A stretch of 16,507 bases of DNA from positions 1 through 16,507 of the forward strand of contig CAZHGM010000018.1 in the NCBI GenBank assembly GCA_964532145.1. The letters run 5' to 3'. Position 1 is the first letter of the stretch; every line of letters starts with the position of its first letter. The stretch is from JAPUDQ01 sp964532145 (lineage in GTDB: Bacteria; Patescibacteriota; Saccharimonadia; Saccharimonadales; Saccharimonadaceae). This document shows positions 6,326 to 13,972 of the stretch, piece by piece. The position numbers were made by a program, and so were the translations under genes. The notes below the pieces were generated by a model. That model ran no database searches. It worked only from the letters and a program-made list of their open reading frames with translations, and had not been told where the DNA came from.

Positions 6326-7230
6326 CGATAGTCTGCAATGACGATCTTTTTCTGATTCATCATGACTTTAAAAGCGCCGGGCCTTTTCATAAGTTCGTCC
6401 ATATTAGCCGGAACGATCTGCCAGGACACGCCAAACTGGTCTTTGCACCAGCCGCATTGTTCGTTTTCAGAGTGCTTCGATAATTTATCCCAGTAATAAT
6501 CAATTTCCGCCTGATCTTTGCACGCAACAGAAAACGACACAGCTTCGTTAAAGGTGACCTCTTGCTCGACACCGCTGTCATTAGCCGTAAACCACTGATT
6601 TTCGAGGACAAAATCAGCAAACATCAGTGCCTTAGCACTCGCCGGCCCAGTCGCTTGACCGTACGGATAGCTCATGCCCTTTTTTGAATCTTTGAATACT
6701 GACGTGTAATAGTCAATTGCTTCCGCGGCACGGTTTTGGACCGGACCGCCAAACATCAGTGATGGGATGATGCACGGGCGCTGCTCCCCCTCGGGATTGG
6801 TCAAAATCAGTTGCCAGCTGTAGCCATAGCGATCCTGCACCCAGCCGTAACGCTCGCTAAAGTCGTACTGCTGCAGCGGCATCAGCGCAGTGCCGCCGTC
6901 CATTAGTTTTTCCCATACCTGGTCGAGATGTTCGCGAGCCTTGTCATCACGAGAAGGGTCAAAATTTACCATGAATGACTGCGCCTGCGTCGGTTTAAAC
7001 TCCGGCCCGGCATTGATAGCGACAAAGTTATGACCTGCCAGGTTGAACTCTATAGTCAAGATCTCGCCCGCTAGGTCTTCCTGAAAATCAGCTAAGCCTT
7101 CTTCACTCGTTTTAGGATAGTATTCGATACTTATCACACGGCTATCAGGAAATACTGAGGTATAAAATCGTACTGCTTCTTGGGCGTTAGCATTGAACCA
7201 TACGTTCGGGGTGATTTTTTGCTGTGACAC
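6322..7230 (-). CDS. Two-domain VOC (PhnB / 3-dmu-9_3-mt-like) protein
   Basis: The protein has two tandem domains of the vicinal-oxygen-chelate superfamily, PhnB/3-demethylubiquinone methyltransferase-like type. Domain 1 (about 5-150) starts ITPNVWFNANAQEAVRFYTS and ends GWVQDRYGYSWQLIL. Domain 2 (about 155-290) has IIPSLMFGG, AEAIDYYTSVFKDS, and ends GWCKDQFGVSWQIVP. These repeat the same order: N..A..A..FY..VF, then D.(Y/F)G.SWQ(L/I). Despite the old family name, such proteins are not shown to be ubiquinone methyltransferases; a small-molecule or resistance role is typical. GTG at 7230 is the start, with AAGGAGG five bases upstream. It is the first gene of the five-gene operon. Confidence 0.9.
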   Translation of the reverse strand: MSQQKITPNVWFNANAQEAVRFYTSVFPDSRVISIEYYPKTSEEGLADFQEDLAGEILTIEFNLAGHNFVAINAGPEFKPTQAQSFMVNFDPSRDDKAREHLDQVWEKLMDGGTALMPLQQYDFSERYGWVQDRYGYSWQLILTNPEGEQRPCIIPSLMFGGPVQNRAAEAIDYYTSVFKDSKKGMSYPYGQATGPASAKALMFADFVLENQWFTANDSGVEQEVTFNEAVSFSVACKDQAEIDYYWDKLSKHSENEQCGWCKDQFGVSWQIVPANMDELMKRPGAFKVMMNQKKIVIADYR

Positions 7231-7350
7231 ATATCCTCCTTTTGGTCTCTGCTATACACTGTCTAGTTTACGAGATTCTATGTAATTTGTCGTCGGTATC
7301 GTTCTCATATTTTTCCTGAGGGCATAGCTTATTCCTCTATGTGTTATCAT

Positions 7351-8016
7351 TCATGATCCAGTTTGTGTGTCATATCTCACGCCCACAGGTTTTGATTCTG
7401 GTGAGCCTCTTTCCCGCAATTTTATTGATAATATCAGCAACATTGCCACCGCGAAGAATTCGCTCTGCCAGTTTTGGAGTGACTCATACCAGAACTGTGA
7501 GGTACCGATATACGTGATTGGTGTCACAGTCGATGTCTCGCCATGCATGCGTGCGTCATCGTTATACATCATAGAACCGCCGACTGCGTGCAAGGCAAAT
7601 GACAGAAAAAATATCGAAATCAATGCCAGCCCAAGCGAGTGCGCATAGAGTGCATGGCCGAGGGCTTTTTTGCGCTCAGACCAATCCGAAGCTCCGGGTA
7701 TGGAATACCGAGATGATGTATCCTGAGGTGTTTTGCCACGAATCGGTTTGGAGTCATCAGCGCCTTTCTGGCGTAGCCAAATTGTGAGCACAACCAGGGC
7801 CCACATTTGCAAAAACTCGCTTTCCCAGTTTTCAAATACTCCCTCAATAAAATCCCCACTACGGAGATAATTCCCATAAGATTCAGTGGCCTGACCGTGA
7901 TCTCGCGCCTCATTATTCGCTGTCAACCAGCCTGCAATGCTCATGCCGATAACACTCACCATAAAAATACTCAGCAGTACTATCATAAGGCTATTATTCG
8001 TCCAGAACCGCTTCAT
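7351..8016 (-). CDS. DUF6766 family membrane protein with internal duplication
   Basis: The 221-residue protein has four hydrophobic helices (about 9-31, 66-82, 123-143, 183-198). It resembles DUF6766: N-terminal WTNNSLMIVLLSIF, AGWLTANNEARDHG, then NWESEFLQM and an LRQKGADDSKP tail. The second half repeats the layout: DDARMHGE, NWQSEF, LRERGSPESKP. Function is unknown. The gene stands alone, with no Shine-Dalgarno visible before the ATG. It lies between the P-type ATPase and the VOC operon on the same strand, but gaps of more than 100 bases suggest separate transcription. Confidence 0.8.
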   Translation of the reverse strand: MKRFWTNNSLMIVLLSIFMVSVIGMSIAGWLTANNEARDHGQATESYGNYLRSGDFIEGVFENWESEFLQMWALVVLTIWLRQKGADDSKPIRGKTPQDTSSRYSIPGASDWSERKKALGHALYAHSLGLALISIFFLSFALHAVGGSMMYNDDARMHGETSTVTPITYIGTSQFWYESLQNWQSEFFAVAMLLILSIKLRERGSPESKPVGVRYDTQTGS

Positions 8017-8154
8017 ATGTTCTCATTGTTTAGTCTTACTGTAAACTTCTGCCACAGCATGTCTGTAATACACGTTACAATATCGTAAAAGCTATATTAT
8101 TTCAGCAGGAGGACGAGCGTATCGAATGCGCTGAAAAACAACAAGGTAATGCAG
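8017..8154. other. Intergenic gap between DUF6766 and the P-type ATPase
   Basis: No gene is apparent in these 138 bases. A TTTCAGC / GCTGAAA inverted repeat (about 8100-8136) could form a weak hairpin downstream of the ATPase stop codon, but it lacks a downstream T-run and is not called as a terminator. Confidence 0.4.
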
Positions 8155-10647
8155 TTAGGCAGTGACAAGGCGTCGTGCCAGATGCTGAATCGGCACAACG
8201 ATAAGTGCGATAGCTGCCGCTACGAGTAGCGCCACTGATGCTTCTATCAAACCAATCGACCCAAGACGGAAGAGATTTCGCAGCGGCTCAATAGTGTATA
8301 TAAGTGATAACGCGCTAATGACAACAGCCGCGACGATTGGCATGGCACGTGTTTTGCCGGTAGTAAACGCATCTCGCACGACTCGTCCGCCAGAAATCGC
8401 CAGTATCAGCAATACATTGGATGCGATAACGATCAAAAATGTGACAGCGCGAGCTTTGTCATCCGGCCAACCGGCTGAGAGCATCACCCAATGCCCGATG
8501 AGTATACATGTTGACATGACCGCTCCAGTCGTCACACTTGTCAGTAGCATTGCTCGGCTAAATAACGCTGATCCGAGTTGACGAGGCGGACGTCGCATCG
8601 TATCAGGTTCTTCCTCTTCACTTTCAAATATCAACGTACAACTAGGATCAATGATAAATTCAATAAACACGATATGAATCGGCAACAGCACCAACGGCCA
8701 GCCAAAAAACACCGGGAATAATGAGAGCGTAATAATCGGCATATGCACGACAAGCAGATACGTCATGGCTTTTTGCAGGTTGGCGAAAATCCGCCGTCCT
8801 ACACGAACGCCCTGCACGATTGAAGCAAAATTGTCATCAAGCAGGACGATCGAGGCAGCTTCACGCGCAACATCCGTGCCGCGTTTTCCCATGGCGACGC
8901 CGATATGCGCACTCTTGAGCGCTGGGGCATCATTGACTCCATCACCCGTCATCGCGACGACTTCACCGTTGTCTTTGAGCGCATTGACAATCAGCAATTT
9001 TTGCGCCGGGATCACGCGACTAAATATTGATGTCGTTTTGATCGCTTCGTCTCGTTCCCCAACCGACATCGCGGCAAACTCATCGCCAGTAATAACTCGC
9101 TCGCTATCCAGGCCGATTTCAGCACCAATCCGTCGCGCCGTTTCCGCATAATCACCCGTGATCATAATGACTCGTATGCCAGCATCACGGCACAACTTTA
9201 CGGCACCGGCTGCTTCCGGCCGTATCGGATCGGCAAGCGCCACAAAACCTAACAGCGTGTATTCGTATTCCTGGCGTGTTTTGGGTATGACAGTTTTTGG
9301 CTTGGCACTTGCCACCGCGAGCACCCGCAAGCCGTCTTTCGCATACTGGGCTACTTTTTGTTGCAGCGAGGCAGTCTTGGTATGGTCTAATTTGCATAGC
9401 GTAAAGACAGCTTCGGGCGCACCTTTGAGTGCGACATGCGTCTGCGTGCCGTCTTTTTTCGCCCAGACATGCCCGACCGAAAGCGAGGTTTCTTCGAGCG
9501 GATATTCTTTAGCAATGACACTGCCCTCGTATATATCTGTCGGTGCAACGCCCATATCTTTGCTGGCGGTCAAAAATGCTTCTTCCATTGGATCAAACGG
9601 ATTAACCTGCGACGCCAGCACCGCATGACGTATGACATCTGCGTATGCAGCCGAGCCAGTCTCGACAGGATTGCCGTACTGATCAGCAACTGTCTCGACA
9701 TGCATGATGTTCTTTGTAAGGGTTCCTGTTTTATCAGTACACAGCACTGATGCGCTGCCAAGTGTCTCGATTGCCTGGCTTTTACGCGTCAGAACGTTTG
9801 TTTTTGCTAAACGCCACGCTCCTAGTGCCATAATGACAGCGAGTACGACCGGAAATTCTTCCGGCAAAATCGCAATCGATAATGTCAGACCGGCCAGAAA
9901 ACCGCGCAGCAAATCACCGCGCAGCAACCAGTACGAGAGTGCTACCACGACTGATGCTGCAATCGCGAGTACGGCAATCATCTGCACCATACGGTCAACT
10001 TCTTTTTGCAGCAGTGTTCGCTGCTGTTTGATGGCGGCTAACGAGCTGCCGATCTTACCGATCTCCGTCATTGTGCCGATAGTTGTCACCTCAACCATGC
10101 CATGACCTTTGACAATCATCGTTCCGGAGTACACCATCGACGATGTTTCAGTTGTCTCAGCTACGTTTTTTTCGACCGGCACTGACTCGCCTGTTAAAAT
10201 TGATTCATCAGCCATAATGCTTTCTGCATGGACTAGCCTGCCGTCAGCTGACACCCGTTCGCCTTCAGAAATAATCAAAATGTCACCGGGCACAAGTTCT
10301 CGGCTTGGCACAACAACGCGCCTTCCCTCCCGGATAACAGTACAACTGGGACTGGCAAAATTTCGAAGCGCCTCGAGAGCTTTTTCGGTTTTGTTGTTTT
10401 GATATAGCTCGATACCGATAATGACAATGACTGAAATCGATAACACAATCGCTTCTGTCCGGTCACCAAGCAAAAAGTACACTACAACGACCGCAATCAG
10501 CAGAAATATCATCGGTTCTCGTATGACATCAAGCACAATTTTGAAAAAGTTTTTCTTTTCGCGGTCAGACAACTGGTTATAGCCATGTATCCCACGACGT
10601 TTCGTCACCTCAGTCTGCAATAAACCGCTCAGTTCATCTGTATTCAT
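8155..10647 (-). CDS. P-type cation-transporting ATPase
   Basis: This 830-residue ATPase has all core P-type motifs: TGES of the actuator domain (152-155), the M4 motif PEEFP (262-266), the phosphorylation site DKTGTLT (305-311), KGAPE (408-412) in the nucleotide-binding domain, TGD (497-499) and TGDGVNDAPAL (567-577). Hydrophobic segments surround residues 45-80, 220-280 and 625-825. Overall order and length resemble P2-type (Ca/Mg-like) ATPases. However, M4 has PEEFP where SERCA has PEGLP, M5 (YLLVVHMPIITL) lacks the Asn/Glu ligands of SERCA, and M6 carries EFIIDP. No heavy-metal N-terminal domain or CPC motif is present. The transported ion is therefore not assigned. The ATG at 10647 directly follows GGGAGGT, with a TATACT -10 box eight bases upstream of the ATG. 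Confidence 0.93.
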   Translation of the reverse strand: MNTDELSGLLQTEVTKRRGIHGYNQLSDREKKNFFKIVLDVIREPMIFLLIAVVVVYFLLGDRTEAIVLSISVIVIIGIELYQNNKTEKALEALRNFASPSCTVIREGRRVVVPSRELVPGDILIISEGERVSADGRLVHAESIMADESILTGESVPVEKNVAETTETSSMVYSGTMIVKGHGMVEVTTIGTMTEIGKIGSSLAAIKQQRTLLQKEVDRMVQMIAVLAIAASVVVALSYWLLRGDLLRGFLAGLTLSIAILPEEFPVVLAVIMALGAWRLAKTNVLTRKSQAIETLGSASVLCTDKTGTLTKNIMHVETVADQYGNPVETGSAAYADVIRHAVLASQVNPFDPMEEAFLTASKDMGVAPTDIYEGSVIAKEYPLEETSLSVGHVWAKKDGTQTHVALKGAPEAVFTLCKLDHTKTASLQQKVAQYAKDGLRVLAVASAKPKTVIPKTRQEYEYTLLGFVALADPIRPEAAGAVKLCRDAGIRVIMITGDYAETARRIGAEIGLDSERVITGDEFAAMSVGERDEAIKTTSIFSRVIPAQKLLIVNALKDNGEVVAMTGDGVNDAPALKSAHIGVAMGKRGTDVAREAASIVLLDDNFASIVQGVRVGRRIFANLQKAMTYLLVVHMPIITLSLFPVFFGWPLVLLPIHIVFIEFIIDPSCTLIFESEEEEPDTMRRPPRQLGSALFSRAMLLTSVTTGAVMSTCILIGHWVMLSAGWPDDKARAVTFLIVIASNVLLILAISGGRVVRDAFTTGKTRAMPIVAAVVISALSLIYTIEPLRNLFRLGSIGLIEASVALLVAAAIALIVVPIQHLARRLVTA

Positions 10648-10655
10648 ACCTCCCT

Positions 10656-10661
10656 AGTATA
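10656..10661 (-). promoter_or_regulatory. -10 box of the P-type ATPase gene
   Basis: TATACT on the minus strand lies eight bases before the ATG at 10647. A GGGAGG sits in that gap, so close to the ATG that it would be at the very 5' end of the transcript. No clear -35 box is seen. Confidence 0.4.
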
Positions 10662-10718
10662 TCTGATTTTATTACCACGTGCGTTACGTCATTGATACAT
10701 TAAACCATGCAATATATG

Positions 10719-10724
10719 TATAAT
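10719..10724 (+). promoter_or_regulatory. -10 box of the ydeI-like gene
   Basis: A perfect TATAAT ends six bases before the ATG at 10731, so transcription would begin at the start codon. A TTGATA at 10692-10697 is a possible -35 but the spacer would be 21 bases, longer than usual. Confidence 0.5.
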
Positions 10725-10730
10725 AAATCC

Positions 10731-11039
10731 ATGACCATAAAATTACTCGGAGGGGTGGTGCATACGATCCCGAAGGATTTGCGACAGGCATTATCAGACC
10801 ATACCGGATCGAGCGACACATGGAACAATCTGACTGCGCTGGCTCGTAACGAATTCATCTGCTGGGTTGAAGAAGCGAAGCGTGACGGTACCCGTGCGAA
10901 ACGAATCCAGCGGACCGTTACAGAAATTACCGAGGGACGACGTCGTCCATGCTGTTGGCTTGGGTGCATTCACCGTACCGACAAAGCCATCAGCCCGTCG
11001 GTGCAAGGTATTCTCGCAAAGCGTGCTAAACACACCTAG
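10731..11039 (+). CDS. YdeI/OmpD-associated (OmdA) family protein
   Basis: The 102-residue protein matches the YdeI/OmdA family: HTIPKDLRQAL near the N-terminus, TWNNLTALARNEFICWVEEA in the centre, then TRAKRIQRTVTEITEGRRRP with CCWLGCIHR. Members have been linked to bacteriocin protection and envelope stress, but the biochemical role is unclear. The ATG at 10731 is preferred over upstream ATGs at 10707 and 10719 because the TATAAT box overlaps the extra codons. It is divergent from the P-type ATPase and convergent with the DUF1801 gene (stop codons one base apart). The last 42 codons are closely matched by a truncated copy at 15873-16031. Confidence 0.85.
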   Translation: MTIKLLGGVVHTIPKDLRQALSDHTGSSDTWNNLTALARNEFICWVEEAKRDGTRAKRIQRTVTEITEGRRRPCCWLGCIHRTDKAISPSVQGILAKRAKHT

Positions 11040-11040
11040 T

Positions 11041-11466
11041 CTACCCCTCGCTCGCGTCGAAATCCTTAGTATTTTTATAGGTAAATTTCGCCATTTTCTC
11101 GAGTATCTTGATGTCGATATCTTCAAGCTTGTTTGCATAAATGCAGCCTTTTCCCCGAGTGTGTTTGCCAAGCTCTGCCAGCTCATAAGCGAACTCATCG
11201 GCGTCACAGGACAGATAGAGCGACAATTTAGCAGGGCGCGGGCTAAAACCGATCTTGAACCAGTCACCTTCGCATTTACTCTTACTTATGTAGTGGTACG
11301 TGCCAAAACCGATCATTGTTGGGCCCCACATCCTTGGCTCCTCACCGCTAACGCGTTGCATCATCTCGATAAGTTTATGCGCTTCATCGCGGCGCTGGTC
11401 GCTAATCGTCGTCAGAAAATCGTCAACACTGACATCTGTCACTTTGGTTTTTGGAATATATGCCAT
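11041..11466 (-). CDS. DUF1801 family protein
   Basis: The 141 residues fit DUF1801 (YdhG-like fold): a helical N-terminal part with DDFLTTISDQRRDEAHKLIE, MWGPTMIGFGTYHYISKSKC (47-66), GDWFKIGFSPRPAKLSLYL, GKGCIYANKLEDID, and a C-terminal helix. Function is unknown. The ATG at 11466 has AGGACGG upstream. Only 14 bases separate it from the LiaF-like gene on the same strand, so the two probably form an operon. Confidence 0.9.
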   Translation of the reverse strand: MAYIPKTKVTDVSVDDFLTTISDQRRDEAHKLIEMMQRVSGEEPRMWGPTMIGFGTYHYISKSKCEGDWFKIGFSPRPAKLSLYLSCDADEFAYELAELGKHTRGKGCIYANKLEDIDIKILEKMAKFTYKNTKDFDASEG

Positions 11467-11480
11467 TGTTGTCCGTCCTA

Positions 11481-12137
11481 TTATCGTTTTACTTCAACAC
11501 CGCCCATAACAATATCACCTTCGATGTATAACGTTGGTGCTGTTTTACCTTTGTCAGCATGTGTGCCGTCCTCAAGACCACCAAAAATTGCTCGAGTACG
11601 GTTTTTTACTATCACATTACTTGGTACGCGCAGCTCAACTCCACCCACGAGAACAAAGAGCGTTAGGATAGCATCCTTCTTGATAGTGGCGCGGCTAATA
11701 TCCAGCTCAACTCCACCCATCACTGAAGTCACATTGCCTCCTCGGTAGTCATCGGAGTTATTTTTACCAGATGAGCCACCCAAAATCGCTGTGATTTCTT
11801 CTTCTTTTTTCGATGATGCGCCCAATGATGTTCGACTGCGAGCACGGGCTATTATTGCGAGGCCAACTCCAACAATAATGAGCGGTACAACTACCTGGCC
11901 ATAATCAAATTCAGCAAGGTTCAATGTGTTGATTAGCGCAATAACTCCAAATAGTGCCACTAGTAGTGCCCAGACGGCATTACTACGATTTACCCACCAC
12001 ATATAAATACCAAGCGCAATGATACCCATCGGCCACCACTGAGCAAAAATCTCTCGACTATCACCAATATTTAGGTTTGCAAGAAGTATAAAAAGTCCTA
12101 CAACCGCAATCGCTATGCCTAGTATGGTTTGTTTCAT
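11481..12137 (-). CDS. LiaF-like envelope-stress membrane protein
   Basis: This 218-residue protein has an N-terminal LiaI/LiaF-type transmembrane region with four hydrophobic helices (about 3-22, 32-47, 53-72, 80-98) and a soluble C-terminal half with the repetitive beta pattern of LiaF C-terminal/cell wall-active antibiotic response domains: ITAILGGSSG, VTSVMGGVELDISRATI, LFVLVGGVELRVPS, AIFGGLED, DIVMGGVEVKR. In Firmicutes LiaF restrains the LiaRS cell-envelope stress system; no two-component genes are present here. The second ATG (12137) is preferred over the one at 12143 because GGAG is six bases upstream of it but abuts the first. A TATAAT lies at 12167-12172 on the minus strand. Confidence 0.85.
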   Translation of the reverse strand: MKQTILGIAIAVVGLFILLANLNIGDSREIFAQWWPMGIIALGIYMWWVNRSNAVWALLVALFGVIALINTLNLAEFDYGQVVVPLIIVGVGLAIIARARSRTSLGASSKKEEEITAILGGSSGKNNSDDYRGGNVTSVMGGVELDISRATIKKDAILTLFVLVGGVELRVPSNVIVKNRTRAIFGGLEDGTHADKGKTAPTLYIEGDIVMGGVEVKR

Positions 12138-12166
12138 AATCATCTCCGTATCCTATTTATACTACT

Positions 12167-12172
12167 ATTATA
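12167..12172 (-). promoter_or_regulatory. -10 box of the LiaF-like gene
   Basis: TATAAT on the minus strand lies about 30 bases upstream of the preferred ATG at 12137, leaving room for the GGAG ribosome binding site. No good -35 box is seen. Confidence 0.4.
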
Positions 12173-12214
12173 AATAAGTATAGCAAAGGCATATTACTCA
12201 CCTCAGACAACCAG

Positions 12215-12267
12215 TAGATAATGCGTAACGCTCATGCTAGAATAAAGCTAGTTATGAAATTAGGAGG
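12215..12267 (+). promoter_or_regulatory. Promoter and ribosome binding site of the fibre cassette
   Basis: TAGATA (12215-12220) is 17 bases from TAGAAT (12238-12243), which is preceded by TGC, making an extended -10. AGGAGG at 12262-12267 lies nine bases before the ATG at 12277. This is the only obvious promoter for the three-gene plus-strand cassette. Confidence 0.55.
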
Positions 12268-12276
12268 AACAATATA

Positions 12277-12933
12277 ATGGCACGCTTACCCCTACCAGGG
12301 GGAGATGATGGGAATTGGGGAAATATCCTCAACGACTTTCTATCACAAGTACACGAGGCTGATGGTTCTTTAAAAAACTCTGTCGTCACAGCAGATATCC
12401 TCGCACCAAATAGTGGAACCCTTGACAACACTTCATCAGGCGGTATTAAGTGGGCTGACCCAACCACTAGTGGTGTAGCTACAAGTATCGTCATGGGCGG
12501 TGATATGTCCGGTACTGCCAGTAATGCGCAGATAGTAGCGGGAGCTGTCGGAACAAGTGAGCTGGCAGATGCAGGAGTGACGACAGACAAACTCGCAGAT
12601 AACAGCGTGACGACTGCCAAGATTGTGGATGGGACGATTACTTCTGCTGATCTTTCGAGTGCTGTTACAAACATGCTAACCGACGATATCCACAACCAAA
12701 CAGCTACAGCTCAGAGTGCAAATTACTGGATTGATGGTTCAGGACGAGCAGATACAAGCCTGTTGACACCCCTCGTCGATACACCCACGGCGACAGCACT
12801 TGACATCGGTACCGCTACTGCATCTAGCATTAACATACATCACCCTGGCTCAACGACTACAAATCTCAATGCTACGATAACAAGTGTGAATAACGGCGCC
12901 CTCTATCTTCAGGGTACGACTGTCAGCCCCTGA
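12277..12933 (+). CDS. Tail-fibre-like protein, N-terminal segment
   Basis: This frame opens with MARLPLPGGDDGNWGNILND and FL..H.ADGSLK, an N-terminal motif I associate with tail-fibre-like and surface-exposed proteins. Residues 90-127 form short repeats of the type xVTTxKLxDx (TSELADAG, VTTDKLADNS, VTTAKIVDGT, ITSADL), typical of fibre shafts. The remainder is Thr/Ser/Asn/Gly-rich with no cysteines. It stops with TGA at 12931-12933 in a proline-rich spot, but the sequence continues in the -1 frame with matching character. I therefore read it as the first part of a longer protein broken by a frameshift, though a 218-residue product could be made. No signal peptide is seen. Confidence 0.7.
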   Translation: MARLPLPGGDDGNWGNILNDFLSQVHEADGSLKNSVVTADILAPNSGTLDNTSSGGIKWADPTTSGVATSIVMGGDMSGTASNAQIVAGAVGTSELADAGVTTDKLADNSVTTAKIVDGTITSADLSSAVTNMLTDDIHNQTATAQSANYWIDGSGRADTSLLTPLVDTPTATALDIGTATASSINIHHPGSTTTNLNATITSVNNGALYLQGTTVSP

Positions 12934-12944
12934 CGCCCCACAAG

Positions 12945-13934
12945 ATGAAAATCGTTGGAGCGCTTAATTCTTCCGCTACAGGTCATCATTATGGCTTTGA
13001 TAATGAGGTGACTTTTGCTCCGGCGGGTGCATCGGTCGGTAACATATTTGGGCTTGTCAACAAAGCCACACTCAATGGCAGCGCACTCAACATTGGCTCG
13101 CTTCATGGTTCAGTGACCGGTATAGGTACGACTACCGGCTACACTGGACAACTATCAGTTGCATACGGCTTGAATATTGCTACTCCCGATATCCAAAGCG
13201 TTAACAAGGTTCCAAACTATTATGGAATAGGAATTGGTCCAAACTCTGCAAACGGGGGAAATACTACTGGCACAATACAAAATAGACAACTCCAGGTAAA
13301 CGGAATCACGGCGGGAGCTGGCCCTGGTGGAACTGTCTCAAACACGGGGATTGCGCTCACTGTACCGAGTGGTAGTGGCGGTACGACCCACAACTACGGC
13401 CTTAGTATATCGGGTGATGGTGATGGTTCTTCGGGCCTTAACTACGCCATATGGAGCATCTCGGCAGCTCCAGTGTATTTCCAAGGCAATACCACTATAG
13501 GTACAGCCTCTAACCCAAACAACTATGCGCTCCGTGTCGGTGGCACCATTGGTTCTCGGGCTGAGGTGATACAGCCATCAACTGATGCTGCGGCAGTACT
13601 GGATGTGCGCAACGTCGCGGGCGTATCGAAGTTTGCCGTTAACACCGATCGTAGTACGGTATCGATTCCAAAAGCGCCCAGTGATCCAGCCGTCAATAAC
13701 GGTGATATGTACTACAACACGACTAGCAACACATTTCGTACTTGCGTAAATGGAGCGTGGCAAGATGTCGCCGACCAAAGTACTCTCTCCCTTGGCACAA
13801 ATGCCTGCAGGTACGCTTGTTTGCATAGTACAAACGTCTGCTGGTTCATGGCCGTCATCCCCGTCGACGCGCACAGATCTAGTCTACCAGTGGATATCTC
13901 TGCCTGGAGATACAACCGTACCAACTCCCGTTAG
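12945..13934 (+). CDS. Tail-fibre-like protein, middle segment (frame-shifted)
   Basis: The frame from the ATG at 12945 is open to a TAG at 13932-13934. Its first 280 or so residues are Gly/Asn/Thr-rich, with recurring short beta-type units such as YGLNI, YYGIGIG, NYGLSISGDG, NYAIWSI and YFQGNTTIG. They end in a region with AAVLDVRNVAGVSKFAVNTD and NNGDMYYNTTSN, like fibre or adhesin stalks in CPR genomes. After about position 13795 this frame turns into atypical Cys-rich sequence, while the +1 frame carries a sensible C-terminus. The last 45 or so residues are thus probably not the true protein. No Shine-Dalgarno precedes 12945, which also supports read-on from the upstream segment. Confidence 0.55.
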   Translation: MKIVGALNSSATGHHYGFDNEVTFAPAGASVGNIFGLVNKATLNGSALNIGSLHGSVTGIGTTTGYTGQLSVAYGLNIATPDIQSVNKVPNYYGIGIGPNSANGGNTTGTIQNRQLQVNGITAGAGPGGTVSNTGIALTVPSGSGGTTHNYGLSISGDGDGSSGLNYAIWSISAAPVYFQGNTTIGTASNPNNYALRVGGTIGSRAEVIQPSTDAAAVLDVRNVAGVSKFAVNTDRSTVSIPKAPSDPAVNNGDMYYNTTSNTFRTCVNGAWQDVADQSTLSLGTNACRYACLHSTNVCWFMAVIPVDAHRSSLPVDISAWRYNRTNSR

Positions 13935-13971
13935 CGGCGCAGTAAACATGTATGATTTTAGAGTAAACTAG
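13796..13971 (+). pseudogene. Tail-fibre-like protein, C-terminal segment (back in first frame)
   Basis: In the same frame as the N-terminal segment, the sequence encodes MPAGTLVCIVQTSAGSWP, then TDLVYQWISLPGD and a Val/Tyr-rich end VSGAVNMYDFRVN before TAG at 13969-13971. It joins naturally to the middle segment at around 13795 (there NGAWQDVADQSTLSLGT). It has no ribosome binding site of its own. The GH26-like gene begins one base after its stop, as expected for the true end of the fibre gene. Confidence 0.6.
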
Positions 13972-13972
13972 C

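Noticed and set aside
8765..10402. Long plus-strand frames opposite the P-type ATPase
   Set aside because: They are Ser/Thr/Ala-rich mirror frames of a strongly conserved gene, without ribosome binding sites.
10867..11748. A 293-codon plus-strand frame
   Set aside because: It is antisense to the DUF1801 and LiaF-like genes and overlaps the ydeI gene in another frame; its composition is not protein-like and no family is recognisable.
12252..12695. Minus-strand frame of 147 codons opposite the fibre gene
   Set aside because: It is a mirror frame of a repetitive Thr/Asp/Ala-rich coding region and has no start context.
12915..12945. Programmed -1 frameshift of the kind used by tail assembly genes
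   Set aside because: The site lacks an X-XXY-YYZ slippery heptamer and a clear downstream structure, and a second opposite shift is needed, so mutation or sequencing error is more likely.
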